Below, in pieces: positions 7,765 through 17,403 of a stretch of DNA of 64,000 nt. The notes beneath the pieces were generated by a model. The model made no database searches, had not been told where the DNA came from, and was given only the letters and a program-made list of their open reading frames with translations. Position 1 is the stretch's first letter; the number at the start of each line of letters is the position of its first letter. A program made the translations under genes and the position numbers. The stretch spans positions 2,852,001-2,916,000 of the forward strand of contig LR990730.1 in the NCBI GenBank assembly GCA_905142475.1. Reading direction: 5' to 3'. The stretch is from Xanthomonas hydrangeae (GTDB lineage Bacteria > Pseudomonadota > Gammaproteobacteria > Xanthomonadales > Xanthomonadaceae).

Positions 7765-10700
7765 AATTGAATCTAGTCAGCATCGTCATGCCGACCTACA
7801 AGCCGCGCTATGTCGCGCAGGCGCTGGACAGCGTGCTGGCCCAGACCTACACGGCGCTGGAGCTGGTGATCTGCGACGACAATGGCGATGGCGCGATTGA
7901 ATCCATCCTGGCGCCGCGCCTGGCGTCCACCGCCTTCCCAATCCGCTACCACCGCAATCCGACGCGACTGGGCGAACTCGGCAGCACCATCAAGGGCATC
8001 GGCCTGGCGCAAGGCGAGTACGTCAAGTTCCTGCACGACGACGATGTGCTGGCGCCGGACTGTGTTGAGCAGCTGGTGGCAGCGATCGAGCGCAACCCCG
8101 GCACCGCACTGGCGTCCTCGCGCCGGCTGCGCATCGACGATGACGGTGCGCCGTTGCCCGACATCCTGGCCACCAGCTTTCCGTTCGGCGAGGACGTGCT
8201 GATCGATGGGCCGGAGCTGGTGTCGTTCCTGGCCGACCACGCCATCAACTTCATCGGCGAGCCGAGTTGCGTGCTTGCACGGCGCGCCGACCTGGTGGCG
8301 CTGGGTGGCGAGCTGATGATGTTGAATGGCAAGGCCATCCACTGGGTCGGCGACCTGGCGATCTACGTCAAGCTGCTGCGTCGCGGCAACCTGGCCTTGC
8401 TGTCCAGCCCGCTCACGCACTTTCGCGTGTCAAGCGCGCAGTTCAGTCAGGCCGGCCGCGATCAGGTGGGGGTCGGCGACCAGGGCCACGAAGACCTGCG
8501 CCATGGCATCCGCCAACTCGGCTGGCGGCGCGAGAGCGGCGACAACCGCCAGGTGCGCGTCGCCCCGCTCAGCCCGCACAAGGCGCGGGTATTCAAGTCG
8601 GTGGATCTGGTCAATGCGCTGATGCAAAGCGCCGGCATGGCCGAGCGGGTGTCGCCGGCCACCTGGCTGGGCGTGCGGCATCCGAGCGAGGTCCAACGCG
8701 CCTTGATCGATGCGCGCCTGCAGGCCCACGCGCGCGGTCCGCGGATCGCAGTGATGGTGGTCGACAGCGACGGCGATGCGGCAGCGGTGGCCGCCACCCA
8801 GTCCAGCCTGGCGGCGGTGGCGTGTTATCCGAATCAGCAGAGCTGGGTACTCAGCAGCTCGCCGCAGCAGGCTGCCGAGCACGGCGAGCGCGGTGTGTTG
8901 ATCGGCCTAGACGGGCTGTTGCCCACACTCAATCGGACCATCGCCGCACAACAGTCCATCGACTGGGTGCTGCTTGTCCAGGCCGGCAGCCTGTTCACCG
9001 CCAGCGGCCTGCTGATGCTGGCGCTGGAGATGCTCGCGCTGCCGGACGCGTGTCAGGCCGTTTACGCCGATGAAGTGGTCGCGCTGGATGGCGGCCAGCT
9101 GGGGCTGGCGATGCGGCCGGCGCTGTATCTGGACATGCTGTTGAGCGCGCCGTCGACGATGTCGCGGCATTGGCTGTTCCGGCACCAAACGCTAGTGGCC
9201 GATGGCGGCTTTGCAACCGAAACGAGCGACGCCTTCGAACTGGATTACCAGCTTGGGCTGGTCGAGCGTTACGGCCTGGCCTGCATCCAGCACATCGCCG
9301 AACCCTTGCTGGTGGCATCGGCCACCACGCGGCATGGCGACGAGGACGAGCAGCGCGCCATCAGCCGCCATCTTGCCGCGCGCGGGTACGTGGACGCGGT
9401 GGTGAGCAGCACCGGCCCCGGCCGGCATGCGGTGGATTACCAGCATGCACAGCAGCCGCTGGTCAGCATCCTGGTGTTGGTGGATGGACGCCTTGCGCAG
9501 CTGCAACGCTGCCTGGAAAGCGTGCTTGCCAACACCGGCTACCCACACTACGAGCTGCTGTTGCTGGATCGCGGCGACAGCGCCGAGCCGGCGTTGCGCG
9601 ACTGGCTGGCGGGCATCGACAACCTTGGCCTGCAGCAGATCCGCGTGCTGCGCTTCGATGGTGCGCCCTCGCGCGAGGCGGCCTGCAATGCGGCGGCCGG
9701 GCAGGCTCGTGGGGAGCTGCTGTTGTGGCTGGCAGCGGGCGCCGCGGCGATCAAGGCCGATTGGCTGGCGCAGCTGCTCAACCACGCGCTGCGTCCGGAG
9801 GTCGGCGCGGTGGCCGGCAAGCTGCTGCGCGGCGACGGCACCGTGCATCACGCCGGCTTGTTGCTGGGCCTGGGCGCACCGGCAGCACGCGCCTTCGAAG
9901 GTGCGGCGTTCGACGAATCGGGCTATCTGCAGCGCCTGCAGCTGGATCAGAACTACAGCGCGCTCAGTGGCGAATGCCTGATGCTGCCGCGCCAGCTGTT
10001 CCTGGACGCCGGCGGCTTTGCACAGGAACCGGCATTGGCGCAATGGAGCGATGTCGATCTGTGCCTGCGCCTGCAGCAGGCCGGCTATCTCAATGTCTAC
10101 GCCGCGCGCGCACAGCTGCTGATCGACCCGCCCGACACAACACCCGCCACTGCACTCGACGAAGAAGCGATGTATGCGCGTTGGCTGCCGGTGATGGCCA
10201 ATGACCCGGCCTACAACCCGGGTTTTTCGCTGGATCCCGGCGCCGGCTTCAAACTGGCCGATCCGCGCGCCAGCTGGCGGCCGTTGCAGTCGTGGCGACC
10301 GCTGCCGCGCGTATTGGCGCTACCGGCCGATATCGAAGGGTGTGGGCATTACCGGGTGATCCAGCCATTGCGCGCCCTGCGCGAAGCCGGCATGGTCGAA
10401 GGCGTGCTGTTCAACGGCTATCTGGAGATCAGCGAGCTGGCGCGCCAGGATCCCGACGTGGTGATCCTGCAACGCCAGGTCGGCGAGCCGCGACTGGAAG
10501 CGATGCGGCGGATGAAGGCGCTGTCACGTGCATTCAAGGTCTACGAGCTGGACGACTACCTGCCCAACCTGCCGCTGAAGAACGCCCATCGCGAGCACAT
10601 GCCCAAGGACATCCTCAAGACCGTGCGGCGCGGGCTGGGCATGGTGGACCGCTTCGTGGTGTCCACTCCGGCGCTGGCCGAGGCCTTCGCCGGGCTGCAT

Positions 10701-11297
10701 AGCGACATCCGCGTGGCTGAAAACCGTCTGCCGCCGCATTGGTGGGAGCAGCTGCCGGCACGGAGCGAACGTGAGGAACGCCAGGGCGGCAAGCCGCGTA
10801 TCGGCTGGGCCGGCGGTGCCAGCCATACCGGCGACCTGGAGCTGATTGCCGACGTGGTGAAGGAGCTCGCCGATGAGGTCGAATGGGTGTTCATGGGCAT
10901 GTACCCGTTCGCGTTGCGCCAGCACATCCATCAGTTCCAGCCCGGCGTGCCGATCGATCACTATCCCGCCGCGCTGGCCGCGCTGGACCTGGATCTGGCG
11001 CTGGCACCGGTGGAGCAGAACCTGTTCAATGAGTGCAAGAGCAATCTGCGCCTGCTCGAGTACGGCGCCTGCGGCTACCCGGTGATCGCCAGCGACGTGC
11101 GCTGCTATCAGGGCAACCTGCCGGTGACGCTGGTGAAGAACCGTTACCGCGACTGGATCGGCGCGATCCGCGAGCACCTGGCCGACCCAGCCGCTGCGGT
11201 GGCAAAGGGCGCGGCATTGCGTGAAGTGGTGCGCCGCGACTGGATGTTGACCGGCAGCAATCTCGATCGGTGGAGTAAGGCGTGGTTGCCGGATTAG
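7761..11297 (+). CDS. large multi-domain glycosyltransferase, likely flagellin glycosyltransferase
   Basis: This 1178-residue protein starts at GTG 7761. Four modules can be seen. Residues 1-250 are a GT2 (GT-A) domain with IVMPTYKPR and the DXD-like HDDDV. Residues about 330-500 are a degenerate GT-A-like domain. Residues about 565-790 are a second GT2 domain (SILVLVDGR, then the late SDVDLCLRLQQAGY segment). Residues about 850-1170 are a GT-B domain (ADIEGCGHYRVIQPL, then NLRLLEYGACGYPVIAS). There is no signal peptide or membrane segment, which fits a cytoplasmic enzyme that builds a short glycan on flagellin before export. High-GC codon use matches the flagellar genes, not the cassette it overlaps. 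The target is inferred from position. Confidence 0.82.
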   Translation: MKLNLVSIVMPTYKPRYVAQALDSVLAQTYTALELVICDDNGDGAIESILAPRLASTAFPIRYHRNPTRLGELGSTIKGIGLAQGEYVKFLHDDDVLAPDCVEQLVAAIERNPGTALASSRRLRIDDDGAPLPDILATSFPFGEDVLIDGPELVSFLADHAINFIGEPSCVLARRADLVALGGELMMLNGKAIHWVGDLAIYVKLLRRGNLALLSSPLTHFRVSSAQFSQAGRDQVGVGDQGHEDLRHGIRQLGWRRESGDNRQVRVAPLSPHKARVFKSVDLVNALMQSAGMAERVSPATWLGVRHPSEVQRALIDARLQAHARGPRIAVMVVDSDGDAAAVAATQSSLAAVACYPNQQSWVLSSSPQQAAEHGERGVLIGLDGLLPTLNRTIAAQQSIDWVLLVQAGSLFTASGLLMLALEMLALPDACQAVYADEVVALDGGQLGLAMRPALYLDMLLSAPSTMSRHWLFRHQTLVADGGFATETSDAFELDYQLGLVERYGLACIQHIAEPLLVASATTRHGDEDEQRAISRHLAARGYVDAVVSSTGPGRHAVDYQHAQQPLVSILVLVDGRLAQLQRCLESVLANTGYPHYELLLLDRGDSAEPALRDWLAGIDNLGLQQIRVLRFDGAPSREAACNAAAGQARGELLLWLAAGAAAIKADWLAQLLNHALRPEVGAVAGKLLRGDGTVHHAGLLLGLGAPAARAFEGAAFDESGYLQRLQLDQNYSALSGECLMLPRQLFLDAGGFAQEPALAQWSDVDLCLRLQQAGYLNVYAARAQLLIDPPDTTPATALDEEAMYARWLPVMANDPAYNPGFSLDPGAGFKLADPRASWRPLQSWRPLPRVLALPADIEGCGHYRVIQPLRALREAGMVEGVLFNGYLEISELARQDPDVVILQRQVGEPRLEAMRRMKALSRAFKVYELDDYLPNLPLKNAHREHMPKDILKTVRRGLGMVDRFVVSTPALAEAFAGLHSDIRVAENRLPPHWWEQLPARSEREERQGGKPRIGWAGGASHTGDLELIADVVKELADEVEWVFMGMYPFALRQHIHQFQPGVPIDHYPAALAALDLDLALAPVEQNLFNECKSNLRLLEYGACGYPVIASDVRCYQGNLPVTLVKNRYRDWIGAIREHLADPAAAVAKGAALREVVRRDWMLTGSNLDRWSKAWLPD

Positions 11298-11454
11298 CTG
11301 GTCAAGTGCGCGGATGCATGCACTACTGTTTGGACACGTTGTCATCGAAACCAAACCCGCCGACTCAATCAGCTCACAGCTGCAGAGATATCGAGTCGTA
11401 GCGTCGTTTAGACAGTCAAATGAATAGATCAAAGGCCTGGTCGGTCGAGCGCGC

Positions 11455-11550
11455 GGTGCCCTCGCCGCCTGCGGGACACGCCGCAAGTACGTCCATGTAG
11501 GCTCGGTGGCGGCATCCATGCCGCCACACGGTCCCGCAAGCGGCGAGGAC
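11455..11550 (-). repeat. diverged copy of the 135-bp palindromic repeat, opposite orientation
   Basis: On the minus strand this segment follows the same layout as the two copies downstream. A CCGC/GCGG-rich outer arm flanks the conserved core CGCAAGTACGTCC, and an inner hairpin GGCGGCATCCATGCCGCC follows. Outer arms CTCGCCGC and GCGGCGAG can pair. Confidence 0.65.
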
Positions 11551-11678
11551 ACCGCACCAGAGAGTTTGCAGGCTGCTTTGTTGAGAGCCTGCTCGTTGCT
11601 CGGCCTTCGTTGGGAATCGGTGCGCGGTTATCAGAACAACGCACCTCATGCCCGCTTGCAACCATGCACACCGACCGT

Positions 11679-11813
11679 CTCGACTGGTCCTTGCCCGCTC
11701 ACCGTCGCGGGACCTTACGCGGCATGGATGCCGCGTAAGAGCTTACAAGGACGTACTTGCAGCGTGTCCCGCGATGGTGAGCGGGCAAGGGCCTTGCAGC
11801 CAAGCCGCAGATC
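11679..11813 (+). repeat. 135-bp palindromic repeat, copy 1
   Basis: The outer arms TTGCCCGCTCACC and GGTGAGCGGGCAA can pair, and an inner hairpin TTACGCGGCATGGATGCCGC with its partner GCGTAA lies within. Compared with copy 2 it differs at two positions that I can see. It has the layout of a REP/MITE-like intergenic element, and no transposase is near. Confidence 0.85.
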
Positions 11814-11887
11814 CCGCCGCTCCGCAACTGATCTATCCGCACTGCGGACGCCCTCAAGACACAGCGCATACCGCGCACACCAACCAC

Positions 11888-12022
11888 CTCGACTGGTCCT
11901 TGCCCGCTCACCGTCGCGGGACCTTACGCGGCATGGATGCCGCGTAAGAACTTACAAGGACGTACTTGCAGCGTGTCCCGCGATGGTGAGCGGGCAAGGG
12001 CCCTGCAGCCAAGCCGCAGATC
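11888..12022 (+). repeat. 135-bp palindromic repeat, copy 2
   Basis: This is a direct repeat of 11679-11813 with the same outer and inner inverted arms. The 74 bp that separate the copies are unrelated to the element. The near identity suggests recent duplication or gene conversion. Confidence 0.85.
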
Positions 12023-12230
12023 AGTCGCTCTTCGCCAGACAGGCCCGCGCCTTGCCTAGACAAACCGGCTGAACAAACGCGCGCCCTGTCGACAAGGCCA
12101 GGCTAAAGAAGCACCCAACTCAACACTAGGTGCCCGCCTCGCTAGCGCAGAGAAAGTTGCACCCGCAGATCACACTCAGCCCAGCTACGGCAGTCCTCCC
12201 CGCCCCGGCGCCGGAATCCCGGCGCGGTTT

Positions 12231-12246
12231 CGGCACGCCGCTTGCA
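12231..12246 (+). promoter_or_regulatory. sigma-54 promoter for fliE operon
   Basis: CGGCACGCCGCTTGCA has GG at -24 and GC at -12 with exactly 10 bases between them. Predicted transcription start is near 12257, 23 bp before the fliE ATG. Confidence 0.85.
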
Positions 12247-12279
12247 TTGGTGTGGATGCCTCCCTGGCTGACCGCACCC

Positions 12280-12660
12280 ATGAGCGATTCCGTTACCTCC
12301 ATCCTCTCGCAGATCCGCAGCTACCAGACGCAGATGGGCCAAGGCCCGATGGGCCCGATGGGCGCGGTGGGCGATGCGGCGCGCGGCAATCAGATCCAGG
12401 GGCTGGCCGGCACGCAGGGAACGCCGGCCACCCAGGCACCGAGCTTCAGCGAGACCTTGCGCGGCGCCATCGGCGGCGTCAACGAGGCCCAGCAGAAGTC
12501 CGGTGCGCTGGCCAAGGCCTTCGAAATGGGCGACCCCAGTGCCGATCTGGCACGGGTCATGGTCGCCTCCCAGCAGTCCCAGGTGGCCTTCCGCGCCACC
12601 GTGGAAGTCCGCAACCGTCTCGTCCAGGCTTATCAGGACGTCATGAACATGCCGCTGTAA
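12280..12660 (+). CDS. fliE: flagellar hook-basal body protein FliE
   Basis: This 126-residue protein joins the MS ring to the rod and is needed early in export. The conserved C-terminus (VASQQSQVAFRATVEVRNRLVQAYQ and on to MNMPL) is typical of FliE. I start it at 12280 because the frame extension back to 12130 would cross the sigma-54 promoter. A glycine/methionine repeat (GPMGPMG) in the N-terminal third is an unusual insertion. It is the first gene of the fliEFGHIJK operon and is followed by fliF after 13 bp. Confidence 0.92.
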   Translation: MSDSVTSILSQIRSYQTQMGQGPMGPMGAVGDAARGNQIQGLAGTQGTPATQAPSFSETLRGAIGGVNEAQQKSGALAKAFEMGDPSADLARVMVASQQSQVAFRATVEVRNRLVQAYQDVMNMPL

Positions 12661-12673
12661 GGGTTGACGACAC

Positions 12674-14404
12674 ATGGCACTCGCGATTTCCAAAGAAAAC
12701 ATCAACCAGAACGCCGAGAAGGCCGGGCAATGGTTCGACCGTGTCCGCAGCCTGCAGATCACCCGCAAGCTGACCATGATGGCGATGATCGCCGTGGCGG
12801 TGGGGGCCGGTCTGGCGGTGTTCTACTGGTCGCAGAAACCCGGTTACCAGTCGCTGTACACCGGCCTGGACGACAAGGGCAATGCCGAAGCGGCCGACCT
12901 GCTGCGCACCGCGCAGATCCCGTACAAGATCGACCAGAACACCGGCGCCATCTCGGTGCCGCAGGACCGTCTGTACGACGCCCGCCTGAAGCTGGCCGGC
13001 TCCGGCCTGACCGGTAAAGAGACCGGCGGCGGCTTCGAGCTGATGGAAAAGGACCCGGGCTTCGGCGTCAGCCAGTTCGTGGAAAACGCCCGCTACCAGC
13101 ACGCCCTGGAAACCGAACTGTCGCGCACCATCGGCACCCTGCGCCCGGTGCGCGAGGCCCGCGTGCATCTGGCCATTCCCAAGCCCAGCGCCTTCACCCG
13201 TCAGCGCGATGTGGCCAGCGCCTCGGTGGTGCTGGAGCTGCGCGGCGGCCAGGGCCTGGAACGCAACCAGGTCGACGCCATCGTCAACCTGGTCGCCTCC
13301 AGCATCCCGGACATGACCCCCGAGCGCGTCACCGTGGTCGACCAGAGCGGCCGCATGCTCTCCATCGCCGACCCCAACAGCGACGCCGCCCAGCACGCCG
13401 CCCAGTTCGAACAGGTGCGCCGCCAGGAAAGCTCCTATAACCAGCGCATCCGCGAGCTGCTCGAGCCGATGACCGGCGCCGGCCGGGTCAACCCGGAAGT
13501 CAGCGTGGACATGGATTTCTCGGTGGTCGAAGAAGCCCGCGAGCTCTACAACGGCGAGCCGGCCAAGCTGCGCAGCGAGCAGATCAACGACACCAGCACC
13601 AGCGCCACCGGCCCGCAGGGCCCGCCGGGTGCCACCAGCAACAGCCCCGGCCAGCCGCCGGCCCCGGCCGCCAACGCCACTGCCGGCGCACCGGGCACTC
13701 CGGCCGCTGCCAATGGCCAGGCCGCCGCGCCTGCCGCGCCGACCGAAAGTTCCAAGAGCGCCACCCGCAATTACGAATTGGACCGCACCTTGCAACACAC
13801 CCGCCAGCCGGCCGGCCGCATCAAGCGGGTGTCGGTGGCGGTGCTGCTGGACAACGTGCCGCGCCCCGGTGCCAAGGGCAAGATCGTCGAGCAGCCGCTG
13901 ACCGCCGCCGAGCTCACCCGCATCGAGGGCCTGGTCAAGCAGGCCGTGGGTTTCGACGCGGCACGTGGCGACACGGTGTCGGTGATGAATGCCCCGTTCG
14001 TGCGTGAAGCGGTGGCCGGCGAAGAGGGCCCGAAGTGGTGGGAAGACCCGCGCGTGCAGAACGGTCTGCGCCTGCTGGTCGGTGCGGTGGTGGTGCTGGC
14101 GCTGCTGTTCGGTGTGGTGCGCCCCACCCTGCGTCAGCTCACCGGCGTGACCGTGGTCAAGGACAAGCAAGGCAAGGGCGGCAAGGATGGCACTCCGCAG
14201 AGCGCGGATGTGCGGATGGTCGACGATGACGACCTGATGCCGCGCCTGGAAGAAGACACCGCCCAGCTCGGTCAGGACAAGAAAGTCCCGATCGCCCTGC
14301 CGGACGCCTACGAAGAACGCATGCGGGTCGCACGCGAAGCCGTCAAAGCCGATTCAAAACGTGTCGCACAAGTCGTGAAGGGATGGGTTGCCAGTGAAGC
14401 CTGA
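12674..14404 (+). CDS. fliF: flagellar MS-ring protein FliF
   Basis: This 576-residue protein forms the MS ring in the inner membrane. The first membrane segment is at about residues 35-55 (MMAMIAVAVGAGLAVFYW), followed by YscJ/FliF ring-building domains. A long Pro/Ala/Gly-rich periplasmic linker sits at about 315-360. The second membrane segment is at about 478-498 (LVGAVVVLALLFGVV), and the cytoplasmic tail that binds FliG comes last. Length matches the family. The end overlaps the likely fliG start by 11 bp. Confidence 0.95.
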   Translation: MALAISKENINQNAEKAGQWFDRVRSLQITRKLTMMAMIAVAVGAGLAVFYWSQKPGYQSLYTGLDDKGNAEAADLLRTAQIPYKIDQNTGAISVPQDRLYDARLKLAGSGLTGKETGGGFELMEKDPGFGVSQFVENARYQHALETELSRTIGTLRPVREARVHLAIPKPSAFTRQRDVASASVVLELRGGQGLERNQVDAIVNLVASSIPDMTPERVTVVDQSGRMLSIADPNSDAAQHAAQFEQVRRQESSYNQRIRELLEPMTGAGRVNPEVSVDMDFSVVEEARELYNGEPAKLRSEQINDTSTSATGPQGPPGATSNSPGQPPAPAANATAGAPGTPAAANGQAAAPAAPTESSKSATRNYELDRTLQHTRQPAGRIKRVSVAVLLDNVPRPGAKGKIVEQPLTAAELTRIEGLVKQAVGFDAARGDTVSVMNAPFVREAVAGEEGPKWWEDPRVQNGLRLLVGAVVVLALLFGVVRPTLRQLTGVTVVKDKQGKGGKDGTPQSADVRMVDDDDLMPRLEEDTAQLGQDKKVPIALPDAYEERMRVAREAVKADSKRVAQVVKGWVASEA

Positions 14405-15404
14405 AACACCGCCGATGACCGGAGTACAGCGCGCCGCCGTGCTGTTGCTGTCGCTTGGGGAAAGCGACGCCGCCGAAGTGCTCAAGCATATGGACCCCAA
14501 GGAGGTGCAGAAGATCGGCATCGCCATGGCCACCATGACCGGCATCTCGCGCGACCAGGTCGAGCGGGTGATGGACGACTTCAACGGCGAACTGGCCGGC
14601 AAGACCTCGCTGGGTGTGGGCGCCGACGACTACATCCGCAACGTGCTGATCCAGGCGCTGGGCGCCGACAAGGCCGGTGGCCTGATCGACCGCATCCTGC
14701 TCGGCCGCAACACCACCGGCCTGGACACCCTGAAGTGGATGGACCCGCGCGCGGTCGCCGACCTGGTGCGCAACGAGCACCCGCAGATCATCGCCATCGT
14801 CATGGCGCATCTGGACAGCGACCAGGCCGCTGAAGCGCTGAAGCTGCTGCCCGAGCGCACCCGCGCCGACGTGCTGCTGCGCATCGCGACGCTGGACGGC
14901 ATTCCGCCGAATGCGCTGAGCGAGCTCAACGACATCATGGAGCGCCAATTTTCCGGCAACCAGAATCTCAAGTCGTCCAACGTGGGCGGCATCAAGGTGG
15001 CCGCCAATATCCTCAACTTCCTCGACACCGGCGCCGACCAGGGCGTGCTGGGCGAGATCGGCAAGATCGACGCCGACCTGGCCGGCAAGATCCAGGACCT
15101 GATGTTCGTGTTCGACAACCTGGTGGACCTCGACGACCGCGGCCTGCAGACGCTGCTGCGCGAAGTCTCCGGCGAGCGCCTGGGCCTGGCCCTGCGCGGC
15201 GCAGACACCAAGGTGCGCGAGAAGATCACCCGCAACATGTCCCAGCGCGCCGCCGAAATCCTGCTCGAAGACATGGAAGCGCGTGGCCCGGTACGCCTGG
15301 CCGACGTGGAAGCGGCGCAGAAGGAAATCCTCACCATTGTCCGCCGCCTGGCTGACGAAGGCGCCATCAGCCTGGGCGGCGCCGGTGCGGAGGCGATGGT
15401 ATGA
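14394..15404 (+). CDS. fliG: flagellar motor switch protein FliG
   Basis: FliG is the rotor protein that couples stator torque to the MS ring. The N-terminal domain begins [20 protein letters not shown], the middle domain holds [14 protein letters not shown], and the C-terminal torque helix lies near the end. Possible starts are TTG 14388, GTG 14394 and ATG 14415. I prefer GTG 14394 because a GGGATGGG ribosome site lies just upstream, giving 336 residues; the ATG would give 329. It is translationally coupled to fliF and overlaps fliH by ATGA. Confidence 0.93.
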   Translation: MKPETPPMTGVQRAAVLLLSLGESDAAEVLKHMDPKEVQKIGIAMATMTGISRDQVERVMDDFNGELAGKTSLGVGADDYIRNVLIQALGADKAGGLIDRILLGRNTTGLDTLKWMDPRAVADLVRNEHPQIIAIVMAHLDSDQAAEALKLLPERTRADVLLRIATLDGIPPNALSELNDIMERQFSGNQNLKSSNVGGIKVAANILNFLDTGADQGVLGEIGKIDADLAGKIQDLMFVFDNLVDLDDRGLQTLLREVSGERLGLALRGADTKVREKITRNMSQRAAEILLEDMEARGPVRLADVEAAQKEILTIVRRLADEGAISLGGAGAEAMV

Positions 15405-16021
15405 ACGACATCGTCACCCGCTGGCTGGCCCCCGACCTGCACATGGCCCCGGCGCTGCCGGAAACCGACTTCGACGAACCGGCCGTCTACGAGCCGGTGC
15501 TGCGTCCGCCGACCCTGGAAGAGATCCAGGCGATCGAAGACGCCGCCCAGCAGGAAGGCTTTGCGCGCGGCCATGCCGAAGGCTTTGCCCAGGGCCAGTC
15601 CGAAGTGCGCCGCCTGACTGCGCAGATCGACGGCATCCTGGACAACTTCACCCGCCCGCTGGCGCGGCTGGAGAACGAAGTGGTCGGCGCGCTCGGCGAA
15701 CTGGCCGTGCGCATCGCCGGCTCGCTGGTCGGGCGCGCCTATCAGGCCGACCCGCAGCTGCTGGCCGAGCTGGTGCAGGAGGCCGTCGATGCGGTCGGCG
15801 GCGCCGGCCGCGAGGTGGAAGTGCGCCTGCACCCGGACGACATCACCGCGCTGCTGCCGCATCTGGCGCCCAGCAGCACCACCCGCGTGGCCCCGGACCT
15901 GAGCCTGAGCCGCGGCGACCTGCGCGTGCACGCCGAAAGCGTGCGCGTGGACGGAACACTGGACGCGCGCCTGCGCGCCGCGCTGGAGACCGTGATGCGC
16001 AAATCCGGAGCCGGCCTGTGA
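15401..16021 (+). CDS. fliH: flagellar export ATPase regulator FliH
   Basis: This 206-residue protein binds FliI and docks it to the export gate. The sequence shows an acidic N-terminal part, a glycine-bearing coiled coil ([15 protein letters not shown], the GxxxG-type repeat of FliH/YscL at about residues 48-66) and the C-terminal FliI-binding domain. It overlaps fliG (ATGA) and fliI (GTGA), as expected for subunits made together. Confidence 0.9.
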   Translation: MNDIVTRWLAPDLHMAPALPETDFDEPAVYEPVLRPPTLEEIQAIEDAAQQEGFARGHAEGFAQGQSEVRRLTAQIDGILDNFTRPLARLENEVVGALGELAVRIAGSLVGRAYQADPQLLAELVQEAVDAVGGAGREVEVRLHPDDITALLPHLAPSSTTRVAPDLSLSRGDLRVHAESVRVDGTLDARLRAALETVMRKSGAGL

Positions 16022-17400
16022 GCGACCTGTTGGGCACCACCCCGGCCCCGGCCGACTGGCTGGACGCGCGCAACCTGCGCCTGGCCACCCGCCTGGGCGG
16101 GCTCGGGCTGGAACCCACGGCCGGGCGCACCCTGATCCGCGAAGGCATCCTGCGTCGGGCGGTTGGCCTGACCCTGGAAGCCACCGGCTGCGAGGCGCCG
16201 ATGGGCGCGACCTGCAAGGTCGAAGTCGACGGCGGCTGGGTCGATGCCGAAGTGGTCGGCTTTGCCGGCGAACGCACCTATCTGATGCCCAGCGCCGAGC
16301 TGCATGGCCTGCTGCCGAACGCCCGCGTGGTGCCCTCGCGGCGGCGCGGCGGCGTGGAAGTGGGCGAAGGCCTGCTCGGCCGCGTCATCGACAGCGACGG
16401 CACTCCGCTGGACGGCAAGGGCCCGATCCGCGGCGAAGGCAGCGTCAGCATGGCCGGCGTGTCGATCAATCCGCTGGCGCGCGAGCCGATCACCACCTCG
16501 CTGGATGTCGGCGTGCGCGCGATCAACGCGCTGCTGCCGATCGGCCGCGGCCAGCGCGTGGGTCTGTTCGCCGGCTCCGGCGTCGGTAAATCGACGCTGC
16601 TCGGCATGATGACCCGCTTCACCTCGGCCGACGTGATCGTGGTCGGGCTGATCGGCGAACGTGGTCGCGAAGTGCGCGATTTCGTCGAAACCACCCTGGG
16701 CGAAGAAGGCCTGCGCCGCGCCGTGGTGGTGGCCGCCCCGGCCGACCGCCCGCCGTTGGCGCGTTTGCACGGCGCCTACCGCGCTACTGCCATCGCCGAA
16801 TGGTTCCGCGACCAGGGCTTGAACGTGCTGCTGCTGATGGACTCGCTGACCCGTTTTGCCCAGGCGCAGCGCGAGATCGGCCTGTCGGTCGGCGAGCCGC
16901 CGACCACCCGCGGCTACCCGCCGTCGGTGTTCGCCAAATTGCCGGCGCTGGTGGAACGGGCCGGCAACGGCGCCAAGGGCCGCGGCTCGATCACCGCCTT
17001 CTACACCGTGTTGACCGAAGGCGACGACCCGCAGGACCCGATCGCCGACGCCGCGCGCGCCATTCTCGACGGCCACATCCTGCTCTCGCGTCGGGTTGCC
17101 GACAGCGGCCTGTACCCGGCCATCGACGTGGAATCCTCGGTCAGCCGCGTGGTGCAGGACATCGCCGACGACACCTGGCGCCTGCGCATCCGCAAGCTCA
17201 AGCGGCTGTTGTCGGCCTACACCGCCAACCGCGACCTGATCGCCATCGGCGCCTACCAGCGCGGCAGCGATCCTGCCACCGACGAAGCCTTGGCGCGTTG
17301 GCCGGAGATCGTCGAATTCCTCGGCCAGGACGTCCACCGGGCCGCCGACCTGCCCGACAGCCTGTCCGCGTTGCAGCGGCTGGTCGAACCCGAGAACTAA
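16018..17400 (+). CDS. fliI: flagellum-specific export ATPase FliI
   Basis: This 460-residue ATPase belongs to the F1-beta/type III secretion family. Walker A is GSGVGKST near residue 187, Walker B is in [12 protein letters not shown], and the arginine-finger region lies further on. I start it at GTG 16018, which overlaps the fliH stop. A longer frame back to 15283 runs inside fliG and fliH and is alanine/arginine-rich shadow sequence. The enzyme forms a hexamer with FliH and FliJ under the export gate. Confidence 0.94.
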   Translation: MSDLLGTTPAPADWLDARNLRLATRLGGLGLEPTAGRTLIREGILRRAVGLTLEATGCEAPMGATCKVEVDGGWVDAEVVGFAGERTYLMPSAELHGLLPNARVVPSRRRGGVEVGEGLLGRVIDSDGTPLDGKGPIRGEGSVSMAGVSINPLAREPITTSLDVGVRAINALLPIGRGQRVGLFAGSGVGKSTLLGMMTRFTSADVIVVGLIGERGREVRDFVETTLGEEGLRRAVVVAAPADRPPLARLHGAYRATAIAEWFRDQGLNVLLLMDSLTRFAQAQREIGLSVGEPPTTRGYPPSVFAKLPALVERAGNGAKGRGSITAFYTVLTEGDDPQDPIADAARAILDGHILLSRRVADSGLYPAIDVESSVSRVVQDIADDTWRLRIRKLKRLLSAYTANRDLIAIGAYQRGSDPATDEALARWPEIVEFLGQDVHRAADLPDSLSALQRLVEPEN

Positions 17401-17403
17401 TCC

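Larger units (their letters stand above)
11298..12230. other. intergenic region rich in palindromic repeats
   Basis: This stretch of about 930 bp lies between the glycosyltransferase gene and the fliE promoter. It contains one inverted, diverged repeat copy (11455-11550) and two near-identical 135-bp copies. The short frames that cross it (for example 11506-12072) encode arginine/alanine-rich peptides duplicated with the repeats. They lack convincing ribosome sites, so I do not call them genes. Confidence 0.75.

Noticed and set aside
11506-12072. 188-codon frame across the repeat cluster
   Set aside because: The peptide is a translation of the palindromic repeats (same Arg-rich segment twice), has no ribosome site and no domain.
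12130-12279. N-terminal extension of fliE
   Set aside because: It would run across the sigma-54 promoter at 12231 and adds residues not found in FliE.
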